Assembly (NCBI GenBank): GCA_040954595.2
Contig: CM082583.2
Coordinates: 6,448,001-6,512,000 of the forward strand
Source of the DNA: Balanoglossus misakiensis
Taxonomy: Eukaryota; Hemichordata
DNA: 64,000 nucleotides
Direction: 5' to 3'
The position numbers were made by a program, and so were the translations under genes. Positions 1-12,000 of this stretch are shown piece after piece. The notes under the pieces are model-generated. The model was not told where the DNA came from. It did no database searches and was given only the letters and a program-made list of their open reading frames with translations. Every line of letters begins with the position of its first letter. The stretch's first letter is position 1.

Positions 1-3000
1 TGTGGGACGACAGTTATTCTTTTTCAGGGAACTTTCCTAAATCCATCCTTTCAGATCAGACGAACAGAAAACACTTCCGATGGCGCACATGGACACAGAA
101 ATTAAAGAGCTTCCCGTTGCCATTAAAATATGTTGACACGAACCTTACAAGTTTTTATTTTTATTTCCAAATAATTGATCGTTTTTATTACTTGACTCGG
201 ACTAAGGAAAATGAATGTAACATCCGTCATGTCCGTGTATATAGAAAACTGTTTTGTGATTGGTCAATTCATATGCGCAGTCCTAACTGCCATTGTTGAG
301 CACAGATGGTGATGATCAGCTCTGATTGGCCAACCTTTGGTTGACATCACTCTGACTGGTCAATACGAGATGGGCTGTTGTAGAATTCGTTGACCCTTGG
401 AATATGGATGTCGTTGTTTCTTTCTGGTTTCGTTGACTCTGTCCTGGATGGATATGTCGTCGAACGTTTTGTGTGAGTGGACAAAGCCGGGAAAATTAGC
501 AGACAAAGCCGAGGACATGGAATAAGGAATTGCCGCCACGTTTTGCAGTCTCCGAAAGGAAGGGTGAGGTTACATCGCCAGAACACGACGAATGCCACAT
601 GGGCAGGACAACGCCCATTCGGGTAAGCCAACATTTCATTATGCCCAGAGGTAAATGATAGAAGTGAAATATGTACATGTTCTATCACTTTCAAGTGAAA
701 TGCAGTGATCCCTGTCTGGTCAGACACAGACGTGAGAGACCAGAGGAACGTATTCCCAAAGTTTTTTTAGTTGTTGAGTAGTTGTATTCCGTGAATGTTA
801 GCCTGTTGAATTGCATGTATTTGCATATTTGTGATCCGTATTCATATGCAAATCATGTCAAAGCCCAAATGCGTATGTTGATTACCAATCAACTTTACAC
901 GTATAAAAACTTCTAGAAACATGGCTGTTTACAAATCCTGTAAACATGCCCTGTAGGCGTGGAAGAAATATCACCACCAAGAGTAGTATTTACACATGAT
1001 AGCAAGGATAATGTATCATTGTTTGCAGCCTGTTAAAGGCTGTACTCTCCGACCATAGGATGAATAGTAGCCCGCAGGTAGACAGGTACAAGTACCTTGT
1101 CTTTATTCTTAATAGGCGTGTCAGTGCAAAAAGTTCCCAGTCAATCACACGCGTACACCTCGCCATCTCGTCTCCTATTGAGAACAGACAGAGCACCAAG
1201 TGTAATAATTACATGACATTTATTGTCAAACAATAATGGCGTATGTACTTTGCATTGTAAAAAAGCTCTTACCGCAAACCGTATCACGATCGATCAGACT
1301 TGATAGTCTGTGGTGGCGATAATTGTACTCGTAGGGTTTCGTTTTCTTTTGGCGCTTGGATCAGTGAACTGTAATTTTCAAATCCCAAACGACCATTGTT
1401 GTACCAGCTAGCCTCAATTCATCAATATTGTCTCCTCGCGCGACTCCTACAAATGCTAGCAACCCACTCTCCCAAAACGTAACTTGCTTTGTGTCCCGAT
1501 TTTGATTTTATTTCATTGCCGAGACGTTGTTTACAAATTTCACTCACATTTTTAAGTTTTATTGTAGATGTCACATGCTATTCATTATCAGTGAAACCTG
1601 AATGGTGAATTCCATCTCACCTGATGGGTAATCCATAACGGATGAAGGACATAAACCCATTTTCCTACAAAGATTGTCAATAATGAAAGCTTAACATAAA
1701 GTGGCTGCGAAAGTTAGAAAAACTTTGAGTGGATATGCAGGATTAGACTTTCAGTTGATGTATGGTGCAGTTGACACGCCGGCGAAGTCTTCGAGATATT
1801 TTTAGCCTGGGTGCTCGACACTTGAGGAAATGCACTTTAACTAGCGTCATGGTGTCTGTTTTTACCGTCGGGGTGAAAAGTACGATTCAGAGGTAAACGT
1901 GAATATTTGTCCAGTGGCACGACTTTTCATGGTTTCTCCAGGTTTTGTTTGGCATTCTTATGCCTATGAACGATCGTTAATTAGAACAGAGACTAACGTG
2001 TGAGAAATATGTTGCTCCAGTAAACATTTGCTTAACTGTAAGGAAGGTAGCGATTTTAAGTGGTTCAATTTCAAGAAACACACCGATCCTGGTAAAAGCA
2101 CTTAAACAGAAATCCTGTCGAAGCGATGTCAATTCTGAAACGAGTAAAATGTGTCCATGTACAAAATTGCGAAATCATCACACACGATCTTTGTCGGTTT
2201 TTGTCGTTTCTGAATCAGTCAGTATTTTTAAATTGTCTGCCTGTTTCTTGCATGGTTGCTAGATAATTGAAAAAGGAGAGGCACCGCTGTCTAACATCTG
2301 GCGTCTGCCTGGCTACCCTTTGAAGGGCTCCTCTTCTTCATCGTCAGTGGTAATTTTCATTTCCGCTCGCTCGGTGTCGAGACTGGCGATGCTATTTGTG
2401 ATTTCTATGAGAGCAGCGCAGAAAAAGTAAACGCTGCACTTCCGAAGCAATTCAAACCCATTTCCCCCCGTATGTCGTCCATTCAAGAGTTACACTTCGA
2501 CAGGAAAAACTGGGAAACTCCTTTAACTCCCCGCTTGCTTGTCGCCTTTCTCCTGTTTGGAGGGGGGATCCAACGTTTACGACCACTGCCGTGTTTGTTT
2601 TAGAAGGAATGTAATATTAACTTCTTTTCTGACACTATAACGTTCATAAATTCTTAATTCTTTTCTGGAGACCCTTCACGTAAATTGTATTTTATGGGAA
2701 CGGTGACTAATATCAGCTCATAAATCCGACGCCTAAACGATTCGCGTTCTGAACTTTTATAACCCCACATGAACATTAACTTGCTCAAGTGTAGTGATTT
2801 CATACGTCTCTGTCAGACCTAATTTTGACTAAAACACCAGGATAATTGAGGGATTATTTCCACAACTTTGACCGTGTACTGTCAATTTCAATGATTACCT
2901 CGGAAAATGTGAATTCAACTTTAGAATACCCATAACGCGAGGGTGTGTTTGATGTCATTTATCTCTTTTTATGTTACAATGATAAATGTGCACGATGTAG

Positions 3001-3511
3001 GATATGTTTACAGTAAGGGAACACATAACTATATAAACATGCCACTACAGGTCTCGTATATTAGCGTTATGTTATTTAAAAAAAACGAAATTTCGATTTC
3101 TGGGTTAATCCAGATAGAAGGCCGTATGGACATGAGTTAATGTGATTAAATTAGGACAGTAGTGGCGACCTTTTGAGTTCTGGAGCTGTCATGGTTTCTT
3201 ACTTTCTCAAAGGCGCAAACACAATCCACTTGCAATTGCCTGAAGCAGTGGCTTCGGGGCATTGAGCGTAATGGGACGCGGTGTATCGACGCACGCCGAT
3301 CAAGACAAGCACGAACACGCCAAAGTTAACGTTCATTTGGAAAACATGCGTGTTTCAGGGCAAAGCGAACAGCGACCGACTCCTCGATACTTCTTGGGGG
3401 GGGGGGGGGGAACACACGATCATCAACGCCGACATGGCCAGGAGCACGCTTCCATTGTGTGTACTGACATGAGTAAAATGCTGGTGGTCATTCTGAGTTG
3501 AAAAACGTTAA
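1..3511. other. Intergenic, no recognisable gene
   Basis: No reading frame here resembles a known protein. The longest is a 126-codon frame on the minus strand at 347-727. It has no family motif and no supporting splice signals, and a frame of that length can arise by chance. A run of 15 G occurs at 3396-3410. Otherwise the stretch is ordinary unique-looking non-coding DNA. Confidence 0.6.
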
Positions 3512-3554
3512 GGGAGCATTCGTTTTTTACAGGGAGGGGGGGGGGCCGGTGGAA
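3512..3554 (+). repeat. Left terminal inverted repeat of the MITE
   Basis: Starts GGGAGCATTCG and ends in a G-run followed by CCGGTGGAA. It is the reverse complement of 4207-4247 apart from two bases of poly-G length. Confidence 0.85.
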
Positions 3555-3800
3555 TTTGAGTCGCCGACTAAATGTAAAAGGCAACCCCCCCCTGGAAATT
3601 ACTTTTCTAAAATGTGACCCCCCCCCCCCCAAAAAAAAAAGTTTATCCACCGGATTAAACTTATCATGGACACAGCGCTCCCATGAAAAGAATTTGAAAC
3701 CGATGTTTCCCCTCATCAGTGGGTAGTAAAACTTAACATTGTTTTTATTTTTAAGTATTTGTATTCTGTGTTGGGAGACATTGAAAACCGAGAATTGAAG

Positions 3801-4130
3801 GGGGTGGGTTTGGGAGGGGGTGTCCCCCTCCCACGTAAGAAAATTTTATAAAATACAGAGCTCAAAGCTGCATTTTAATGAACACAGCAAAAGCAAATTA
3901 ACGTCGCCGCTCAAAGTTATCATGGGGTGGGGGCAAGTCCCCTGACCTGGGACACTAGATAAACCAGTCAATGATTGAAAGGTGTTGATGAATGGAGGGG
4001 GTGGGTGTGGGAGGGGGTGTCCCCCTCCCACATTAGAAAATTTTGTAAAATAAAGGACGCGAAACTGCATTTTTGTGGACTCAAAATAAATATTTAGCCG
4101 TCAAAGTTTTCAAGTCCCCCCCTTTCAGTC
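3801..4130. repeat. Internal direct duplication with hairpins inside the MITE
   Basis: Two diverged copies (3801-3940 and 3998-4130) start with GGGGTGGGT and share a short perfect hairpin, GGGAGGGGG-TGT-CCCCCTCCC. Each then runs into a similar AGAAAATTTT(A/G)TAAAATA tract. The period is 197 bp. The right copy has more A/T in its second half. Confidence 0.7.
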
Positions 4131-4206
4131 CCTATATAATAATCCCTTGATTATAAAATTTGTCCCCCCCTAAAAACTGCTTTGTAAAAGTAAACCCCCC
4201 CCTGAT

Positions 4207-4247
4207 TTCCACCGGCCCCCCCCTCCCTGTAAAAAACGAATGCTCCC
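4207..4247 (-). repeat. Right terminal inverted repeat of the MITE
   Basis: Mirror of the left arm. It ends CGAATGCTCCC and is followed directly by the TAA duplication. Confidence 0.85.
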
Positions 4248-7200
4248 TAATGGGGTTTTCATTTCCTGGAATTAAAAGTCTCTCGCAAAGTTCGTTCAGT
4301 GGGGCTGAACAAATCCAATGAAAATCCCACTTACTTTTCTCGTAGCTCTGTGTCCTTATTTAATCACAGCGCCGTCGTAAAGTTTAACTCACAACAGCAG
4401 AAGCATTTTTGTTTGTACTTCGTTAAGCTCTCCAATTATGGTATCACCCACGTTCATGTTGCGCCCTTGTCAGTAGAATTTTCTCTGATGGGATAATCAC
4501 GAAGCAACTTCTATAATTTTCATCATAAGGAATTCTGAGATACAGTAGACTATTGAAATCTTTGATCGCATACGGTCACGTGACCAACAATGCACAAACG
4601 CCTTCCATTCTTTAATCAATCCATATTTTTTTCTTTTTTGAAGAAGCAATCAAGTTTTTTTTTTTTCATTCTGGAGGACGGTCCAGCAAACAGGATAGTT
4701 TGATTAAATTTATGAATAAAAACCCTGAAAATAAATTACCTTTTATTAAGACATCAACCACCTGTCATCTCAATAGCTTCTCGATAAAACAAGGCCAAGA
4801 TTGTGAATTTTTATTACCTTCTCAGCTTAGTGACTATGTGCTTGATGAAATCCGAAAGATAACGCGTGGTATATAGTGAATTAACTTAGCCGAGGTCAAT
4901 TAGTGGTGTTAGCGATATGATCGCGCTCCACTTATAATCGTCTGTAAGAGGTTAGGCGTTCAACGACGCCTTGGGGGTACAGTAATTGAATTTTGATTTC
5001 ATTTCCTATACTATGTTTGGAGGTCGGAATTCTTGATGTGCTAAGTAGGCTCCATGCTGGCAAGCAATTGAACAGATTCGTGTTTTTTCACGTCCACCAA
5101 TCCAAAGCCCTTGTGGTTTTATGGATGGTCAACTTAAAGTTGGAGTTTAAGATCCCAAGATTAAAAAATCGCAACATGAATTTCTGGGCTGCTGAATGTT
5201 CGTAATTGAACTGGCAACGCTGCTTGATGAGCTGTCGTAATTTTAAGGGGATTCGACAATTGGCATCAATCAAAGATATGCAATCGCCCTATACTGTCCA
5301 TATGACCTTATATAGACAAAAGTCCGTGTCTAAGGCTTCGAATGACCTTTCGATGGCGCGCCTTGTTTCGCGCATGTACAATTTGTCTGAAAAATTGGGG
5401 TCGGTCGGACCATGAGAAGCACTTTTATTTTTGAACATCTTTCGCATTGTCTAGCTACAGCGATTTTGAATCAAACATGGACGTAATGAGAGAATGCTAC
5501 TGTGATGAATGTTGAATAGCTTTGAGAAGTGTATTATTTCTGGTGAGATTTGGGCGTCAGTTGACGCTGTCGATAGACGTAATGAAACAGCTTGGGCGTA
5601 TACTGTCGGTAATTACATGTGATAGTCATGCAGTAGATGATAGTGCACACTTTGTCGCGTCCCAGCAATACTGTCATTGAAATCGGTATAATAGCAACCA
5701 AAATAGCCACAGAAACCGCTAGTACAAATTAAATACAAGGAATGAGAAACCAAAAGCTCCCCCAGAGAGGAATCTATGCCGATTTACGCACGCTTTTGTT
5801 CGATTGGAGGTTTTTAATCTGGTCTGATACGTTTTTTTTTTCGAACGTGCCCTAGTTTTCTTTTTGGAATCTTTTATGAAGTCGGGATTTCTTACATTTT
5901 GAGTTTGTGTAGCCAGACAATGTTTCACGTATATTATTTATATATTCCTTAAGTGTAACATTTCGTGGGCAACTGGCGAAAATATTCGTTGGATTAACTA
6001 TACACAAATCGGTTTGATAAATACGTGTTTTCTGCACATATTTTTTAACCAGAGGGAAAATTGGTTATATGTGTGTATTATTGCGTGCATTCAATACGAC
6101 GTGTAAAACATTCTGTTAACGTTCACTCTGACGAAAAAAGCATACAGAGTCACATATTACCTAACCAAAACTTCCAGAGGACACAGTCTTCCGTTCTGTA
6201 AACTCTGTATATCAACCCCCATCTAGGAAATGAATTGACGCATGTAATCAGTGAGGTAGCCTTAGAAGAAGGTCGCTGTGTACAGTCGGGTGCCACACGC
6301 TTCAGATATCATTCCATTTTCACTTCTGCAAATTGGAAATCGATCTAAATTGTTCCCTGCTTCCGAAACAGCCTGCAGGGGCTGGCGTTGTGAAACTCTA
6401 ATTTCATCTGGAAGCTTTGGCAGAGAGTATCGAGATATCGTAGAGACTTCGAAGAGGGGGGGGGGGGGGATATTGAGAGAACGTGGTTCCAGTCGTTAGC
6501 AAATTGTAATCATGCTGTTACTATAGGTACGGCAAAACGAAGCATGATTTTTGCCCAAAACGTGGTTATTTCAATCGTGTGCTGAGCACGTAGAGACACA
6601 TTTTTTTTTCATTATCTTCCCTTTCGCCCAGTTTGCTTAAGATGGAGTTTGATAAATTTTCGATCAGGGCTAACATTAGCTCATGTTATTAGATTTATGA
6701 AAATAACATATCATACATATTACCAATACAGACACACAGACACGTCTCTGTAACATTAAAATAAGTAACCCAAGTTGTACATTTCCGTGTTTCCTACAGG
6801 CTGGGAGTTTTATGCCATAATAAAACTTAATATAAGCCTACATTGTACTAGTGAGGATCCCGGCGGTAGCCACAACTCATGAATTTGACGATTTTAAAAA
6901 AAACATTATCACATTTTACTATCTTCGAAACTCTCTGAACGGCGTAAATCAGAATTTTTATGGCATCCATTGGAACATACGTGGGTTCCCTGCTGACTCG
7001 GTCTTGCATTGATAGCATGTCTTAGGCTAGAAGAAGACTGACCCGTTCACCCAATCCGGTTCCGAATTTTCTAGCTTATTTCACAGACTGTTCGGAATGA
7101 GGTGGAATCAATTTTAATCCTTTCCTCTCGAGTCGTGAATGCCACGCTGCCTACATTAAGCACACCGTTTCCTACAATCGTTCAGATGCCGGTTGTAGAC

Positions 7201-10200
7201 AAACACGTTTTTAAATGAATAAATTCTCCGCTGATCCAAACCAAACGTAATATTCTGACAAACACCCGCGAACAAAGGCTTTTTAATTCAATCAGTAGGT
7301 CCGTCTGGAGGAGTTTATATTTAATGTGAATTGGATGGAAACTACAAACAGAATTCCAGAAAAGATCAGTTGCAGCGTATCAAAATTAATTTGTCAGGTA
7401 TAGCCTTGCAACTATCACAATATTATGGTGTTTTTCAGTAGCTAGGAGTCCCTTTTTTAAATTCATAAAATATTTTCACTGAATACCTGAAGGTATTTTG
7501 AATACTTGTTTGTACCCTTATCTCCTAATCAATCCCTTCAGCATCGTGATTAATTCTGTTCCGTCATATTCCGCTTCTTTCGTTTACACAAAGTACCGAG
7601 AAAAGACGGTTTTAATTTACTTTTAACCGTCCGTGTTCGACATAAGGCCACGGAAATTAATGAAAACTTCGCCGTTCCGGTTCAATCACCCGCATTCGCA
7701 GAGACACCATAGGAGGCACGCTGACTGTGTACTCTACAAAAGCCGTATCCGACTAAGTAAATCAGTTAATTCGTATTCATTTGGGACAGTGTTTCCACGT
7801 TTTACATTATCACGGAATTCCATACGTTTCTCTAGAGCCTTCCTTTCGACTCAATTGCAGACTATCCACCAAGGAGCAGCAGCGTGTTCTTAGTATATAG
7901 TGCTGAGAGTAGTTAAGAAGCCATGGGCATGCGTGCATATTGACTGCGAAGGCAGATTTGGATTGGAAAGGTTCAATTCATTATACGAAAATGATGATAA
8001 TGCAAAGACTGTCTCTTGTCGATTACGGACTTCTAATTATATTGATACAATCAGTTGAACACGGCTATATCCTACTGTAATTTCAATGACGAAATACATG
8101 ATAAATGTCACAATTAATTTGAGGTCATTTCACCAAAATAGACCAAACAAAACGGCTCCCCTAAAATAGCAATGCAAGTTAAAATGAAAAGCAAGAACAA
8201 TTTCAATATGGCATTAGTTTTTCACTTTTGCAATTTGCGTCAGTAGACTAGACATTCCCGATATTTCTTCTTACGTCCTCTCCCAAGACACAAATCCGTT
8301 CCATGTAAATTTTTGAGATTAATTTTGACCGTCTGAAGGAAATCATCTGGGGAACCCTCTCTGCCAACATTGGTAATTATCTCGTTCCGCCATCGACAAA
8401 GTGAAGTACACTGCATGGCGCATTCAAATTGGATCTTCAGCCGAAATGGCAATCACACTTGCATGCGCATCGTCTGGAATCTTCTAACGCGACACAACGG
8501 GGGGAATCGAAGCACCTGGCTCGTCGCAGCCACCAAATCTCATCGGACATAGTTTGTGATTCACGTCCGCGAATTGAACTCTTGCCTGTGAAATCGGGCA
8601 GAGATATTAAAGGCTCCGTTGTCATCGAGAGTGAAGGCTGATAATTATACGAGGTTAACGAAGTGCCAACGTGGCTTCTTTTGAATATAACACGGTTTTG
8701 CTCGCTTAGCAAGATGGTTACAGTATCGACCTCCTTAATGATAACAGTTACTGTTTACCTGCATTGCATACTGAATGAACGATGTTGGTCGAGATTGAGT
8801 TCGAATTCTTGTGAAAGGGGATTTTGTGTTTCCAAAAAAGATTCAAATCGCTTTCTGTATCAAGTAAATATGCCAAACCTCAATGCAATGCGTCTTGCGT
8901 GACATTGAAACAATTTGGATTGGCCTTATTTCATTTTCCACTCAAATGCGTACAGTGTGTGACTTTTGAATAACAGCTAACGCCTTCCACTTATTGAAAG
9001 TACATGCGCCCTTTTGGCAAACTTCGCCGTCGGTGCGCCAACAGGCATTGCATCTTTCTTTCAAACGCCTTCAACCATAATATGCATTTATCTAGTGCAA
9101 CATTTCAATGCCCTCCACAGTGTTCCTTTGCTATGACTTCAACAATAGTACATGTACCTCAATTGTCTATCATATCCATACATTTATCAACCGCCGCCCC
9201 CAACCTACCCCTCCACCAACCCACCCAAATAGTTGGATTAATGCAAGAATGTTATGTTCTTCGCGATTGTACTTGAATAGACGAGATGGGAGTACAGAAA
9301 TTGAGATGGAAAAAACGCTTTTGATATAATCATGGCAGAAACACAGGCTCATTAAAAATTTCCCCGCGACAAGAGCGTATAGTGTACATCAGCCCTCAAA
9401 ACTAACGATGTAAAAACAAAGCACATTTTGTTATTAAGACTTCGCTGTGGGCAGGTTTAGGTTATCGACTCGAACCGAACGCGGGTGGTACCTTCGCGGG
9501 CAGTAATTGCAGTGCGCCTGGGTGACTTTGCAGATATTTTCCGTTACAAGTAAACCGTTCACATTACTATTCCCAAATTCGTTTTACGCTTATTTGACAA
9601 CGGCGAGGTACTAAATGAAACAGAATAAATCATTCGAAATGTGAACGAGTGAACTGCTTATGGCTATAGTCTCACTTGATCTTTTATGGCATTGTCGTCA
9701 AGTTTGACAGTATCTCTATATCATACAGTTAAGGTTTTATGTCGGCGGAAATGTTCCGGAATCAGAGATTTCCATGCGACGGAACCTAATAACACCAACC
9801 TTCAAGCCTATACTGCTTGATTTACAATCTTGTTTGTTCCTACCATACCATAATACCCTTTTATCGTCGAATCGTCTAGCATGTTTGCGGCGCGGGTGCA
9901 TGACGATATTGACCCTTTGCGAAATGGGGTCATGAGCTAATATGAAATGTTTTATAATAGCCTGTTTATGCCAAAACGGGACACGCACGTCAGCAATAGA
10001 GATGGATGTTATTATGGTATTTCCTTCACAGAAAATAACGATCAAAATGGAGATAATTTTATGAAAAGAAACGTCTCAGCGTTTAGAATAGATTTTACTT
10101 TCGATTGTAGGTGTTGGGGTGTACATTTGATACCTTTTGATAGCGGGTGTTGATTACAATATCTGATAACCCGTGCAAATGGAAAAACTAATGACCATCA

Positions 10201-10473
10201 TCCATTAGGGTCTGATTCCTGATTTAGTTACAACAGCGAGCTGAGAACTCCTTAATGATTCTGTTGTTCACATTCAGGTAGCATAACAAACTTAAAAGGA
10301 GTGCACTTATAAATGTGACGCTTGGTGAAATGACTAACGTCAACAGCGGCATTAACATTAAAACATGGCAGTGTAGTCCAATCTCACCCTTGGGGATACA
10401 CGTGCTTATCGTAAACCAAGTTCAACCTGAGTTGAGTTGTGTTTACGTAAGAGAAAACGCGGCGAATACAATG
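4248..10473. other. Intergenic, no recognisable gene
   Basis: No frame resembles a known protein; the open frames are all below about 105 codons and lack motifs. A 14-G run lies at 6456-6469. The only other structure I can point to is a weak tRNA-like remnant near 8.7 kb, listed separately. Confidence 0.55.
8702..8815 (+). repeat. Possible degenerate tRNA-like (SINE head) remnant
   Basis: TAGCAAGATGG (8707-8717) resembles an RNA polymerase III A box. GAGTTCGAATTC (8797-8808) resembles a B box. The spacing of about 90 bp is longer than in a normal tRNA, and I cannot fold a full cloverleaf. It could be a decayed tRNA-derived SINE or chance. Confidence 0.25.
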
Positions 10474-10481
10474 TGACGTCA
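10474..10481. promoter_or_regulatory. Consensus CRE palindrome, distal to receptor gene 1
   Basis: Perfect TGACGTCA octamer inside a longer palindrome, TGTGACGTCACA. It lies about 1.5 kb upstream of the first receptor start. The sequence match is exact, but its role is inferred. Confidence 0.35.
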
Positions 10482-11350
10482 CATCCGGTGTGATATTGAA
10501 TGGTAATGATGGTGTCTGTAATGGTAACAAATACAGTATCCTTTGGGAATAATTTCGTATCAGGTGCAATGTTGTATCTGACCATGTACTATTAGTATAG
10601 TCGACCAATCTTTATAGATAGAATACTGTATCATCATATTATTATTCTCTCTTAAAACTAAGAAGTAGCATTGGGGACAATCATGCAAAAATTTGAATGA
10701 GAGTGCAAAGTTGTCTCAAATTTGAAATTCAAAATGGCGGCTAATGGATTTGTTGAGCCCTTGCTCGTGGACAGAAATTAACTGGGGATTTTTTTTACAA
10801 AATCAAGACGATGAACACACTGTTATCCCCCCCAACGGATACACACATTGACTTGAATATAGTAAAGAATCGGAAAGGTTCGAAGTTGCAGGGATATATA
10901 GCAATTATGTCTCTAAGCACGCCAATCATTGGTCATCAGATGGCTCTTCCATCCTGCCTGTGATGATTTACTGTGACCCCAGGTAATTATTGAATACCCA
11001 CTTTGACTAAAAACAAGGCATTTGAAATGTATCAGAAACCGGCAAGCACTGAAGCAACCATTTCGATGGCCCCATTGGGTTCGAGTTTCCCCGTTTAATA
11101 GACGGCTAATTAGTCTCGGTTGCTTCTAGAAGTTCGCCCTGTGAGCTAGAATATATAGTTAATTCCATCAGTGAGGTTCAGCCGAGAGTACCCACGGCAT
11201 GCTGATTTAATATATAGCCGGTGCGCCACCGAGACTCCGTGATCGCACTCGCAACGTTCTGAAATACAAAAGTTCAATTCAAGATTTACAGAAACGGAAG
11301 ACGTGACATGGAAATCTTTGGCAGATGTCGTAAATTGCAATCCAGTTTTG

Positions 11351-11360
11351 TATATATAAG
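11351..11360 (+). promoter_or_regulatory. Candidate TATA box for receptor gene 1
   Basis: TATATATAAG followed by a GC-richer stretch. If used, transcription would start near 11385, leaving a 5' leader of about 0.6 kb before the ATG at 12001, possibly with an intron. Confidence 0.4.
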
Positions 11361-11559
11361 GCAGGCGACGGTCGTCACCCTACGACAAACACGTACGCAT
11401 GTGCACAAAAAATGTTCTCATAAAATATTCAAATCCGCAATATGAGAGAAAGAGCGACAAAACACCATTCCATTTTGGACCTGTCACGATAGGCGGATCG
11501 GGAGAGGAGAATCGATCGATTCCGGTGTGACGTGCGTGTCCGTGGGTTATTTACCTCCC

Positions 11560-11567
11560 TGACGTCA
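11560..11567. promoter_or_regulatory. Consensus CRE palindrome near receptor gene 1
   Basis: Perfect TGACGTCA octamer about 440 bp upstream of the receptor start and 200 bp downstream of the candidate TATA box, in a G+C-rich stretch. CREB/ATF family proteins bind this octamer. Use in this gene is inference. Confidence 0.4.
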
Positions 11568-12000
11568 TAAACGGTGGTTTGGATTCGACGCGTCCGTCGG
11601 CCACCGCGGTGTTTGTGTCAGCGTGCGTCCTTCGAGCGAGCCGACGGCAGCATTTGATGTTTAGGCAGTTGGTTTAAGCCAGTAACGTCACTCGCGACAC
11701 CGGTATTACCAAATCACAGTGCGTTTGTAAACAAGGTTGGCGTACTTGGCAATAATATGAAAGTTGTTCAGCCGATGATTCAAACAGGCACTGACAGTTA
11801 TATATGACTGACATAAAAACGCGATAGGTGGTAATGGATTCAATGGGCGTGCTTTGCTTTGTAGGCGACAGGTAGTGTCTTTCGTATATATCACACACAC
11901 GGATATGATTCGGTACAAAACACTTGCGCGTATCTCTACCGATTTCATATGCTGACTCGCCGCAACCGTGCTTGACTACAGTGCAAGAGCAAAGACCACA

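Larger units (their letters stand above)
3512..4247. mobile_element. MITE-like non-autonomous DNA transposon (PIF/Harbinger-like)
   Basis: The element is 736 bp and is bounded by inverted repeats beginning GGGAGCATTCG. The left arm (3512-3554) and right arm (4207-4247) differ only in the length of a poly-G run, 10 versus 8. A TAA triplet flanks both ends (3509-3511 and 4248-4250), consistent with a 3-bp target-site duplication. TIRs starting with GGG and a TWA duplication are typical of PIF/Harbinger elements, and that assignment is inference. There is no transposase frame, so the copy is non-autonomous. The interior is rich in poly-C/poly-G and holds a duplicated block with a 197-bp period. 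The near-identity of the TIRs suggests a fairly recent insertion. Confidence 0.8.

Noticed and set aside
347-727. 126-codon minus-strand frame
   Set aside because: No recognisable motif, no splice sites or codon pattern that I can defend; within the range of chance for this window.
9182-9232. C-rich stretch resembling the ATCC/ACCC array
   Set aside because: Only about 50 bp, without a four-base register; a chance C-rich patch.
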